Origin: an uncultured Actinomyces sp.
Lineage (GTDB): Bacteria; Actinomycetota; Actinomycetes; Actinomycetales; Actinomycetaceae
Reading direction: 5' to 3'
Length of the DNA: 13,601 bases
Assembly: GCA_900554605.1 (NCBI GenBank)
Contig: USHU01000011.1
Coordinates: 1-13,601, forward strand
The notes beneath the pieces are model-generated. The model was not told the origin of the DNA, ran no database searches, and saw only the letters and a list, made by a program, of their open reading frames with translations. Positions 6,343 to 12,565 of the stretch are shown here, in pieces. Position 1 is the stretch's first letter. Each line of letters starts with the position of its first letter. A program made the translations under genes and the position numbers.

Positions 6343-7004
6343 TCAGTGAGCGATGATGACTCGTAAGAAGCGGGGACCGTGAACGCCGTTGACACGAACC
6401 AACTCGATATCCGAGGTCGCCGAACCGCCGGCGATCCAGGTCGTCGGGCGAGTCGGATTCTGACCCAAGATATCAACCGCCTGAGGAACAGTCGGGACGA
6501 TCGCGGAGCGCTCCAAAATCACCACATGGGTGTCGGGAACCAGGGAAATCGCACGGCGGCCCTGATCGGGTTCACCGTCAAGAACAATCGTTCCTGAAAT
6601 CGAGATACCAACACGCGAGCGAGTGACCACCGCGTCGATTTCATCGAGTTCGAGTGTCGGAATAGCCTCCTCGCGCGAGTCCTCGCGGACCGTGCGCTTG
6701 TCGCGTCCGGCTGCCTTCTTGAACTGATCATCGAGGCCGGAGGGAACAACCACGGAAGATGCCTTCGCCTCGGAAAGGAACTTTGCGATAGCGTCGGCAA
6801 TGGCCTCGTCATCGCGAGCCTCAACCACCTGTGCCGAGTAGTCTTCGAGTTTTTCGATCATATCGGCGATGACTTCATCTGAGCCGGGAGCAAACTGCCC
6901 TTCTCGGATGTAGTTACGAGGGATCTCGCGGACGGGGCGTCCTTCCTGCGAGCGCTGGCCTCGCGCGCACGCGCAAGGATTGCGGTCTTTGCATCCATAA
7001 CCAT
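6343..7004 (-). CDS. lutC: lactate utilization protein C (LUD domain), gene split by an apparent frameshift
   Basis: LutC is the third subunit of the LutABC complex that oxidises L-lactate to pyruvate. The 172 codons from the ATG at 6861 hold the LUD/DUF162 domain (VVEARDDEAIADAIAKFL, GSATSDIELVRVNGVHGPRFLRVIIAH at the C-terminus). The gene should start at the ATG at 7004: it is one base after the lutB stop, has a GGAGG seven bases upstream, and encodes MVMDAKTAILARAREA, typical of LutC N-termini. That frame closes at 6858. The expected continuation (SQEGRPVREIPRNYIREGQFAP) lies in another frame, which has no ATG, GTG, TTG or CTG start between the lutB stop and 6861. A net -1 shift, as if one base were missing near 6945-6962, would restore a protein of about 220 residues. 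Sequencing error, real mutation or a split gene with an ATGA overlap are all possible. Confidence 0.82.
6945..6962 (-). other. inferred frameshift site in lutC
   Basis: The N-terminal coding frame (codons starting at 7004, 7001 and so on) reads sensibly to ARAREA. The downstream frame reads sensibly from RSQEGRPVREIP. One extra base in this interval would join them as AREA-x-RSQEGRPV. The surrounding run GCGCGTGCGCGCGAGGCC is GC-alternating and error-prone. No slippery heptamer of the X-XXY-YYZ type is visible. Confidence 0.7.
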
Positions 7005-7005
7005 C

Positions 7006-8631
7006 TCAGGCCTCCTCATCGTTCGTGTGAGTAGTCATTCCGTGCTCACTGGCCAAAGGAATGCCACGTGCCGGTGCATCTGTACGCGGGGCGGAGGCAT
7101 CTGATTCGGGGTGAGTGCGCCGCCACCACTGGCGGAAAGTTTCCTTGGGAGCAACCGGAAGATCACGAGCTCCCGTCCACAGCGAGGCTGGGAAGGGGAG
7201 AGCGCCGATCTTGCCCTTCTTCTTACCAATAAGGCGAGTTGCCTTCACGCCCGCCGTTGCAAGCTCCCAAGCCTTAGCGTTGGACATGACGGGAGTCGAA
7301 ACGCCCATTGCCAGATCCCACACGTCGGGTACGATGCTGTGCTTGACGTCCACGGTGCGTGCACGCATGTGGATCAAAATGTTCGGAATCTTGATCTTGA
7401 CCGGGCAAACCTCGCCGCATGCGCCACACAGGGAAGAAGCGAAGGGAAGAGTGTGAACCGGATCCTTCTCGTCCAAACCCTGGGTGAGCTGCGGGGTGAG
7501 GATCGCGCCGATGGGGCCGGGGTAAACCGAACCGTAGGCGTGGCCTGAAGTGTGCTGGTAGACCGGGCAGATATTCATGCAAGAACCGCAACGGATACAC
7601 GCAAGAGCCTCGCGACCAATCGGGTCTGCCAAAGTCTTTGTACGGCCGTTATCCATCAAAATGACGTGGAATTCCTGGGGGCCATCGCCGGGGGTGACGC
7701 CGGTCCACATCGAGGTGTAGGGGTTCATGCGCTCGCCGGTTGCCGAGCGGGGGAGCAACTGAGCGAAGACCTCAACGTCCTGGTAGCGCGGAACCAGCTT
7801 TTCGATGCCCATGAGGGTAATGAGAGTATCGGGAAGAGTCAGACACATGCGGCCGTTACCTTCGGATTCGAAGATCGAGACGGTACCGGTTTCTGCGATG
7901 CCCATGTTCGTTCCCGAAACAGCAACCTTTGCGTGGAGGAACTTCTTACGAAGGTGCGCGCGGGCCGCGGCCGTGAGTTCTTGCGGATCGTCGGAAAGAT
8001 CTCGGGGCGCGTCTTCCATGCGGTCGAGGAAGATTCCACGAACTTCGGAACGATTGCGGTGAATTGCGGGGACAACGATGTGGCTGGGCATATCGTCAGC
8101 AAGCTGAACAATCATTTCCGCGAGGTCGGTTTCTCGCGCGGAGATGCCTTCGTCCTTGAGGAACTCGTTGAGGTTCGTTTCCTGGGTCGCCATCGACTTG
8201 ATCTTGACGACTTCATCGACTCCCTTGGACTTGATGATGTCGGCGATGATGCGGTTTGCCTCGTGCTTGTCGCGAGCCCAATGAACAATGCCGCCGCGTG
8301 CGGTGACATTGCGCTCGAACTCTTCGAGAAGCTCGGGAAGTCGGGACTCGACCTCAAACTTGATGGCTTCAGCTGCGTCGCGCAAATCTTCCCAGTCGGG
8401 CATTTCGGCAACGCGCTGGCCGCGCTTGGCGCGGATCGTCCGGGTTGCATGGCCCAGGTTGCGGCGCATCTGAGTATTGGCAAGGGTGCGGTGTGCGCCT
8501 TCGGGGAAAGTCGGTCCCCAAAGGAGCGTGTCCTCGGGGATAGTGACGGTTGTTCGCCATCCTCCGGTGTGAACCGTGGCGTCGGAATCGCCGCTGACGA
8601 CTCCTGGCATACCAATGAAGGTTTCAGACAT
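7006..8631 (-). CDS. lutB: lactate utilization iron-sulfur protein B
   Basis: LutB (LldF/YkgF family) is the electron-transferring subunit of the LutABC lactate oxidation complex. The protein has 541 residues. An N-terminal LUD domain (about 90-330) contains FLHAKVAVSGTNMGIAETG. It is followed by two 4Fe-4S motifs: CIRCGSCMNICPVY (Cys345, 348, 351, 355) and LCGACGEVCPV (Cys402, 405, 409). The family is usually about 470-490 residues. The surplus is partly a C-terminal low-complexity tail (Ser/Ala/Thr/Asp-rich after about 510). The ATG at 8631 is one base beyond the lutA stop. The overlapping AGGTGATC matches the 16S rRNA 3' end closely, so lutA and lutB are probably translationally coupled. 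The stop lies just ahead of the lutC ATG. Confidence 0.96.
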   Translation of the reverse strand: MSETFIGMPGVVSGDSDATVHTGGWRTTVTIPEDTLLWGPTFPEGAHRTLANTQMRRNLGHATRTIRAKRGQRVAEMPDWEDLRDAAEAIKFEVESRLPELLEEFERNVTARGGIVHWARDKHEANRIIADIIKSKGVDEVVKIKSMATQETNLNEFLKDEGISARETDLAEMIVQLADDMPSHIVVPAIHRNRSEVRGIFLDRMEDAPRDLSDDPQELTAAARAHLRKKFLHAKVAVSGTNMGIAETGTVSIFESEGNGRMCLTLPDTLITLMGIEKLVPRYQDVEVFAQLLPRSATGERMNPYTSMWTGVTPGDGPQEFHVILMDNGRTKTLADPIGREALACIRCGSCMNICPVYQHTSGHAYGSVYPGPIGAILTPQLTQGLDEKDPVHTLPFASSLCGACGEVCPVKIKIPNILIHMRARTVDVKHSIVPDVWDLAMGVSTPVMSNAKAWELATAGVKATRLIGKKKGKIGALPFPASLWTGARDLPVAPKETFRQWWRRTHPESDASAPRTDAPARGIPLASEHGMTTHTNDEEA

Positions 8632-8632
8632 A

Positions 8633-9430
8633 TCAGATCACCTGAGCGCTTTCCGGTGCGAATGAAATGTTGCCAAGGAAGGGCTGGTCCTTGGTTGATG
8701 CAAGGATTTCAGCAAGGTGCATCGGGCGGATGCCCGAATTCAGACGAGACAACCCGCCGCCAACATGCATGAGGCAGGAGTAGTCACCCATGACCAGAAC
8801 CTCTGCGCGGGTAGACATTACGTTTGCGACCTTGTCGGCAAGCATCGCTGTTGAGGTCTCTGAGTTTTTCATCGCGAAGGTTCCGCCGAAACCACAGCAG
8901 ACTTCAGCGTCGGGCAGATCGATGAGCGTCAGTCCTTCGACGGCGCGCAGGAGACGATAGGGGCGGTCACCTACGTGAGCAATGCGCATTGAGTGGCAGG
9001 TCGGGTGGTAAGTAACGGTGTGAGGGAAGTACGCGCCGACATCTTCCAGACCGAGGACATCAGTGATGAGCTCGGTGAGATCGTAGGTGTGCTTGGCGAT
9101 TTCCTGGGAGCGCTTTGCAAGTTGTGCATCGCCAACGTGTTCGGCAACGAGTTTTTGCTCATGGCGGGCAGCACCCGTGCAGGAGCCAGAGGGAACCACA
9201 ATTGCGTCCCACTCTCCGTCGAGAACTGGTTCAAATGCCTTGACGTGGTTGCGCGTGATCTTCGCAGCGTCTTCGAAGTAACCAGTGTTTGCGTGCATCT
9301 GACCGCAGCAGACCTGGCCTTCGGGGAAGACGACTTCATGGCCGAGTCGCTCGAGCAGTGACACTGTCGCCTGGGCTGCCTGGGGGAACATGACGTCTGC
9401 CAGGCAAGTTGAGAAGAGAGCGATACGCAC
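8633..9430 (-). CDS. lutA: lactate utilization protein A, (Fe-S)-binding
   Basis: LutA (LldE/YkgE family) is the cysteine-rich subunit of the lactate oxidation complex, related to the CCG domains of glycolate oxidase and heterodisulfide reductase. The protein has 265 residues, a little longer than usual. It holds two CCG-type modules: STCLADVMFP with VCCGQMHANTGY (CCG at 41-43), and YHPTCHSMRI with VCCGFGGTFAMKN (CCG at 178-180). Further cysteines lie at 84, 145 and 219. The start is a GTG at 9430, chosen because MRIALFSTCL is the family N-terminus and AAAGGA lies eight bases upstream. It is the first gene of the lutABC unit. Upstream lie an intergenic region with a CTAG-based inverted repeat and the terminator of the preceding lipoprotein gene. 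Confidence 0.95.
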   Translation of the reverse strand: MRIALFSTCLADVMFPQAAQATVSLLERLGHEVVFPEGQVCCGQMHANTGYFEDAAKITRNHVKAFEPVLDGEWDAIVVPSGSCTGAARHEQKLVAEHVGDAQLAKRSQEIAKHTYDLTELITDVLGLEDVGAYFPHTVTYHPTCHSMRIAHVGDRPYRLLRAVEGLTLIDLPDAEVCCGFGGTFAMKNSETSTAMLADKVANVMSTRAEVLVMGDYSCLMHVGGGLSRLNSGIRPMHLAEILASTKDQPFLGNISFAPESAQVI

Positions 9431-9677
9431 TGGGAGATCCTTTCTCGTAGGTGCTATTTCTCAAAGTATGGCTGGGTCTGAGGTCCCATTGGGGGAAAAT
9501 GTGTGAGCTCTTTTCTAGACGGGGCTAGAATTGTTGATTTCGTGCCGAAAAGTCGTAGAAGTCGATCGCTGAAATGAAGGCTTCTCTTAAGTGATTTGTA
9601 GCGCCGAAAATGCGACTTAAGACAGAGCATCCTTTCCTTTTTCAGTTTCGCTCCGCTGCGGTGCATGAAAAACAAAG
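9431..9677. other. intergenic region upstream of lutA
   Basis: No gene is supported here. Read leftward, a CATACT hexamer (9465-9470 on the + strand as AGTATG) could be a lutA -10 with a leader of about 28 nt; the -35 is unclear. Also present are the TTCTAG-N6-CTAGAA palindrome at 9513-9530, two CTTAAG hexamers 30 bases apart (9586-9591, 9616-9621), and two GCCGAAAA octamers (9544-9551, 9603-9610). The region is less GC-rich than the genes beside it, as expected for a promoter. Confidence 0.6.
9513..9530. promoter_or_regulatory. TTCTAG-N6-CTAGAA palindrome upstream of lutA (possible operator)
   Basis: This is a perfect 6-bp inverted repeat with spacer ACGGGG, 83 bases upstream of the lutA start. 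A related arrangement of two CTAG motifs lies upstream of lldP (12107-12123). A shared lactate-responsive regulator, for example a GntR-family LldR/LutR-type protein, would explain both. That protein is not encoded in this window. Confidence 0.4.
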
Positions 9678-9707
9678 ACCCGGCCTCGTGGGTTCACGAG
9701 GCCGGGT
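9678..9707 (-). terminator. rho-independent terminator after the lipoprotein gene
   Basis: A perfect 13-bp stem (9678-9690 with 9695-9707, CCCGGCCTCGTG arm) has a 4-base loop. Read leftward it is followed by CTTTGTTTTTC, a good U-tract. It lies about 80 bases past the lipoprotein stop and separates lldP-lipoprotein from lutABC, implying a separate lutA promoter. Confidence 0.9.
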
Positions 9708-9788
9708 AGTAGTTCCCGTATCTGCGAAAGGAAGTCTGTTGGGCTTCTCTTTACTCCGACAGAGTGCTCAGCTGGGGAAAGTGTTCTC

Positions 9789-10343
9789 TTAGCCCCTGAT
9801 TCCTTCGCCAGTGACGATGATGAGATTACAGTCCGAGGAAGCCGCAAAGCTTGTGATTTCGAATGACCCCCAGTTCGATTGAGTGTTGTTCTTATCAGTT
9901 TGGAGCACAGTATTCGCATAATCGAAGGGAACAGTGAAAAAGTGGCAGTTTTGGGGAACGTACTCGTAGAGGCCTGGATAGATACCGGGAAGAAGCGCGT
10001 TATTTCCGTCGCTTCCATTGGCAAGCATCTGGATTGTCTCAGGAGGAACACTTGCGACGCCTGTTACCCATAAGTGATGGTCGGGTGAGGGTAAGAGCCA
10101 CCCTTCTGGGAAGTTGGCTGCCACGACGTGTCCTTGCGTTGCATGAAGCCCGGGCATCCGTTCGTTGAAGGAATCGGTGCGCTCTTGGACCTTGATCTCG
10201 CCGTCAGTTTCGTAGGTGAACTCGGCAAAACGTGGGTCCTGGGGTAAACGCGATTGTGCGGCGTTTGAACCGAAGGGAATGCATCCCGTCAGAAGCGTGA
10301 TGATGACACTGAGAACTGCCAAGGATCGCAATGACTTCGGCAT
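9789..10343 (-). CDS. putative lipoprotein of unknown function in the lactate locus
   Basis: I do not recognise this 184-residue protein. A short basic N-terminus and a hydrophobic stretch (LAVLSVIITLLTG) lead to a lipobox LTGC, with the lipidated cysteine at residue 21. It should therefore be anchored on the outer face of the membrane. The mature part is polar and has no further membrane segment. Two cysteines (133 and 172) could form a disulfide. Aromatic-rich stretches (FPEGWLLPSPDHHLWVTG, YPGLYEYVPQNCHFF) suggest a compact beta-rich fold, but no named domain is visible. I chose the ATG at 10343 because GAGAGG lies just upstream and the signal peptide begins there; the open frame upstream to 10412 runs into lldP. 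It follows lldP by 61 bases, across a hairpin. Co-transcription and a lactate-related role are inference. Confidence 0.8.
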   Translation of the reverse strand: MPKSLRSLAVLSVIITLLTGCIPFGSNAAQSRLPQDPRFAEFTYETDGEIKVQERTDSFNERMPGLHATQGHVVAANFPEGWLLPSPDHHLWVTGVASVPPETIQMLANGSDGNNALLPGIYPGLYEYVPQNCHFFTVPFDYANTVLQTDKNNTQSNWGSFEITSFAASSDCNLIIVTGEGIRG

Positions 10344-10367
10344 AGCGCCTCTCTCTTCAAGTAGACC

Positions 10368-10399
10368 TTGGGCTCGCAGCCGCAAGACTGCGAGCCCAA
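10368..10399 (-). terminator. hairpin between lldP and the lipoprotein gene
   Basis: A perfect 12-bp stem (10368-10379 with 10388-10399, TTGGGCTCGCAG arm) has an 8-base loop, a few bases past the lldP stop. Read leftward there is no U-tract (GGTCTACTTG). It may be a partial terminator or an RNA-stabilising/processing hairpin that sets the lldP to lipoprotein ratio. Confidence 0.55.
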
Positions 10400-10404
10400 C
10401 GATC

Positions 10405-12075
10405 TTAAGCAACGGGCATATAGGAACCCAAATATCCTTGCGACGCGAGGAAGATCAAGACGCACAAGATGAGCAGCAATCCGATGGAATAGGGGGCCGC
10501 CTTCTTGAGAATTTCTGCTTCGCTTCCGGGCTCGTTGATTGAGGTCGCTGCGATGGTGAGATTTTGTGGCGACACAATCTTGCCGATACCTCCACCAATC
10601 GTGTTGCCTGCAAGCAAAGTCGATGGATCGAGTCCCGCGATCTGTGCGGCAGTGGACTGAAGATTGGCGAAAAGCGCACCGGCACTGGTTGCCGATCCTG
10701 CGACAGCTGTTCCCAACCAACCGAGGATGGGAGAGAGGAAGGCGAAGAACACGCCGGTTGTTGCAAGAGCGGTACCGATCGCCCCTGTTTGTCCGGAGAG
10801 GTTCATGACGTACGCCAAGCCCATGACCAAGCAGATAGTCAGGATAGAAATCTTCAAGGTAGAAATTGTCTTGAAGAGAGTTGCAATTCCCTTTCCGAAA
10901 GTCATCGGGTAACGGCCGCCCGAACTGGTACGACCATAAACGAAAGCAACGATTAGGGCGGTGACGAAGATCCAGGTTCCGGGGTTAGAGAGGAACTGGA
11001 AGGTGTAGATCGTCGAAGAAACTGCCTTGCCTGAAGAATCTACCAATTCTCCGTGTAATCCAGGGACTGGGATCTTGATGTCTGTTGACTTGAAGATGGC
11101 ATCAATATCGACGCCGATCTTCCACAACTTGGTGATAGCAATGACGACAACAACCAAAACATAGGGGAGAAGTGCCAAGGTGATTCGCGAGGCATTGGGG
11201 CGATCCTCTTGAGTGCTCTCAGAACGGTAGTCATCGGGCGTCTTCGGGGTCCACACCAAGAGGAAGATGTAAGAAGCGGCCAATCCCAGAAGAGAAGCAA
11301 GGACAGCGGTCAGCTCATAGGAGAACTCTGAGGTGAAGAAATGCCCGGCAGCGGTCGCAACGCCGGAAATCAGAGCGATCGGCCACAGCTGGGCAACGCC
11401 TCGGCCCCCATCAAGAATCCACAAGAGGATGAGAGGAATGAAGCAGGCGAAAATCCAGGAAAGATGACCCATATTCGCTGCAACCACCAGGGGATTTTGG
11501 CCACCCAAACGGCCAGCAGTCGTTGTTGGGATTGCCATTGCGCCAAAACCAACATTGATTGCGTTGCCAACGATGGTCACAACAGCAGCCTTTACCGGGG
11601 GAAGGCCAAGTGAGACAAGCATCGCGGCAACGATTGCTACGGGCGCACCAAAACCTGCGAGGCCCTCAAGTAGACCGCAGAACGAGAAAGCGATGATCAA
11701 TGCCTGGACTCGAATATCGCCCTTGCCGATTGTGTTGAAGACAGCTCGCATGTCTTTACTGCGGCCGGAAACCTCGGTGAGGTTGTACAGCCACACTGCA
11801 GCGATGATGATGTAGATGATGGGGATTAAGGCGAAGACAATGCCTTGGCCTGCTGCCAAAAAGCTCATGCTCAGTGGCATCTTGTAGCCAAGGACGGCGA
11901 TAAGTAGTGCAGCAACCAGTGAAATCAATGCGCACCAGTGTGTCTTGACTTTAAAAGCGCCTAGAAGGACGAAGAACAGCAGGAGCGGAAGAATTCCGGC
12001 AAGTGCCGTGAGAAAAACATTTGAGCCGATAGCCGTCGTTGACGGCGTAAAGCTTGTGCTCACCAAAGAGAACAT
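10405..12075 (-). CDS. lldP: L-lactate permease
   Basis: LldP is a membrane transporter that takes up lactate, and probably glycolate, with protons. The protein has 556 residues (E. coli LldP has 551) and consists almost wholly of hydrophobic helices. Family motifs are plain: SFCGLLEGLAGFGAPVAI (131-148), GNAINVGFGAMAIPTTT (170-186), GSATSAGALFANLQ, and VSPQNLTIAATSI near the C-terminus. A longer hydrophilic loop with charged residues (TPKTPDDYRSESTQEDRPN) lies near the middle. The ATG at 12075 has CAGGAG six bases upstream. It feeds substrate to LutABC, encoded downstream on the same strand. A TAGAAT hexamer about 40 bases upstream could be its -10, overlapping a CTAG-based inverted repeat. 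A hairpin follows the stop, then the lipoprotein gene. Confidence 0.96.
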   Translation of the reverse strand: MFSLVSTSFTPSTTAIGSNVFLTALAGILPLLLFFVLLGAFKVKTHWCALISLVAALLIAVLGYKMPLSMSFLAAGQGIVFALIPIIYIIIAAVWLYNLTEVSGRSKDMRAVFNTIGKGDIRVQALIIAFSFCGLLEGLAGFGAPVAIVAAMLVSLGLPPVKAAVVTIVGNAINVGFGAMAIPTTTAGRLGGQNPLVVAANMGHLSWIFACFIPLILLWILDGGRGVAQLWPIALISGVATAAGHFFTSEFSYELTAVLASLLGLAASYIFLLVWTPKTPDDYRSESTQEDRPNASRITLALLPYVLVVVVIAITKLWKIGVDIDAIFKSTDIKIPVPGLHGELVDSSGKAVSSTIYTFQFLSNPGTWIFVTALIVAFVYGRTSSGGRYPMTFGKGIATLFKTISTLKISILTICLVMGLAYVMNLSGQTGAIGTALATTGVFFAFLSPILGWLGTAVAGSATSAGALFANLQSTAAQIAGLDPSTLLAGNTIGGGIGKIVSPQNLTIAATSINEPGSEAEILKKAAPYSIGLLLILCVLIFLASQGYLGSYMPVA

Positions 12076-12106
12076 GGCTACTCCTGCGACAGTGCGAGTG
12101 GGTGGT

Positions 12107-12123
12107 CCTAGCCAGATTCTAGG
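12107..12123. promoter_or_regulatory. CCTAG-N7-CTAGG inverted repeat and candidate -10 of lldP
   Basis: A 5-bp dyad lies 31 bases upstream of the lldP ATG. On the minus strand it overlaps TAGAAT (12116-12121), a plausible -10 with a leader of about 33 nt, so a protein bound here would block the promoter. Minus-strand CTAGAATCTGGCTAGGA resembles the + strand repeat CTAGACGGGGCTAGAA upstream of lutA, differing by one base in spacing. Confidence 0.4.
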
Positions 12124-12262
12124 CCTAAATTCCTATCTCGGTGAGACTTTTTGGAAAAATTCTGGTGAAAGTACGGGATAAAGGCAAACTGTAGGCTGTT
12201 TTTCAGAAAAAAGCATGCTAGAGCGGATGAGAAGCGCGCTGTGCATATTGCGTGCGGAAAAG

Positions 12263-12335
12263 CGCCCCCGACAGGACTCGAACCTGCAACCTCGGGATTA
12301 GAAGGCCCTTGCTCTATCCATTGAGCTACGGAGGC
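12263..12335 (-). tRNA. tRNA-Arg (anticodon UCU)
   Basis: Read leftward, the cloverleaf is clear. The acceptor GCCTCCG pairs with CGGGGGC (one G-U). T8-A9 precede a D-arm of GCTC/GAGC. The anticodon loop is CTTCTAA, giving UCU (reads AGA/AGG). The variable loop has five bases, and the T-arm is GCAGG-TTCGAGT-CCTGT. The discriminator is G73, and no CCA is encoded. The anticodon stem is odd: AGGGC opposite TCCCG leaves only three G-C pairs, with A27-G43 and C31-U39 mismatches. A promoter may lie just upstream (GTGACG, 17 bases, TATGTA; -10 at 12361-12366). Confidence 0.92.
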
Positions 12336-12360
12336 GTGCTAGCCAGGCTCTGGCCAGCCC

Positions 12361-12389
12361 TACATAGTGTACATGGCGCGAGCCGTCAC
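12361..12389 (-). promoter_or_regulatory. candidate promoter of tRNA-Arg
   Basis: On the minus strand GTGACG (near -35) and TATGTA (-10, 12361-12366) are 17 bases apart. The expected transcript start is about 20 bases before the mature tRNA. An overlapping alternative -10, TACACT, lies at 12366-12371. Both matches are partial. Confidence 0.4.
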
Positions 12390-12436
12390 ACTTTCCCAAT
12401 CTCTGGGCCGGCTGTGCACGTCGAAAGAAAACAACG

Positions 12437-12442
12437 GATAAT
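12437..12442 (+). promoter_or_regulatory. candidate -10 element of the metF-metE unit
   Basis: GATAAT is a near-consensus -10. The -35 region 17 bases upstream (GTGCAC) is poor. The expected transcript start is 12448-12449, which coincides with the ATG of a short ORF and leaves about 117 nt of leader before metF. Confidence 0.4.
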
Positions 12443-12448
12443 ACAGAC

Positions 12449-12514
12449 ATGCTTGAAAGAAGTTCTGGACGTAGTGCCCTTGTGGGTTCGATCCGCGCTC
12501 GAATGTGCGCCTGA
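12449..12514 (+). CDS. possible 21-codon leader ORF upstream of metF
   Basis: A short open frame starts with ATG exactly six bases after a GATAAT hexamer and so may be translated as a leaderless message. It ends in Met-Cys-Ala-stop (codons ATG TGC GCC TGA, 12503-12514). It has no Shine-Dalgarno and no known homologue that I recognise. Weak stem-forming sequences follow: TGCGC/GCGCA around the stop, and GGCGC-TTC-GCGCC at 12536-12548, just before the metF ribosome-binding site. Leaderless regulatory upstream ORFs are known in mycobacteria, including cysteine-responsive ones. Whether this one is translated or regulatory is inference. Confidence 0.3.
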   Translation: MLERSSGRSALVGSIRARMCA

Positions 12515-12535
12515 GTTTTCCGCGCATCCGACCGT

Positions 12536-12548
12536 GGCGCTTCGCGCC
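12536..12548 (+). promoter_or_regulatory. small hairpin ahead of the metF ribosome-binding site
   Basis: GGCGC-TTC-GCGCC forms a tight 5-bp stem (12536-12540 with 12544-12548), ending eight bases before the AAGGA (12556-12560) that serves metF. It could affect ribosome access, but it does not itself hide the Shine-Dalgarno. Confidence 0.35.
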
Positions 12549-12565
12549 GACTTCCAAGGACTTAT

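Noticed and set aside
6858..7004. Programmed -1 ribosomal frameshift in lutC
   Set aside because: No slippery heptamer is visible in the overlap between the two frames, so sequence error, mutation or ATGA re-initiation is more likely.
7552..8772. Long open frame (406 codons) on the + strand opposite lutB/lutA
   Set aside because: It mirrors the codon bias of the real genes. It has no recognisable domain, and its composition is that of an antisense shadow, while LutB on the other strand has clear Fe-S motifs.
12483..12500. GGGTTCGATCC in the metF leader looks like a tRNA T-arm
   Set aside because: The flanks do not pair as a 5-bp T-stem with a 7-base loop, and no acceptor, D or anticodon arm is found nearby.
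12449..12565. SAM, SAH or cobalamin riboswitch in the metF leader
   Set aside because: The leader is only about 117 nt, and I see none of the conserved core sequences of those classes.
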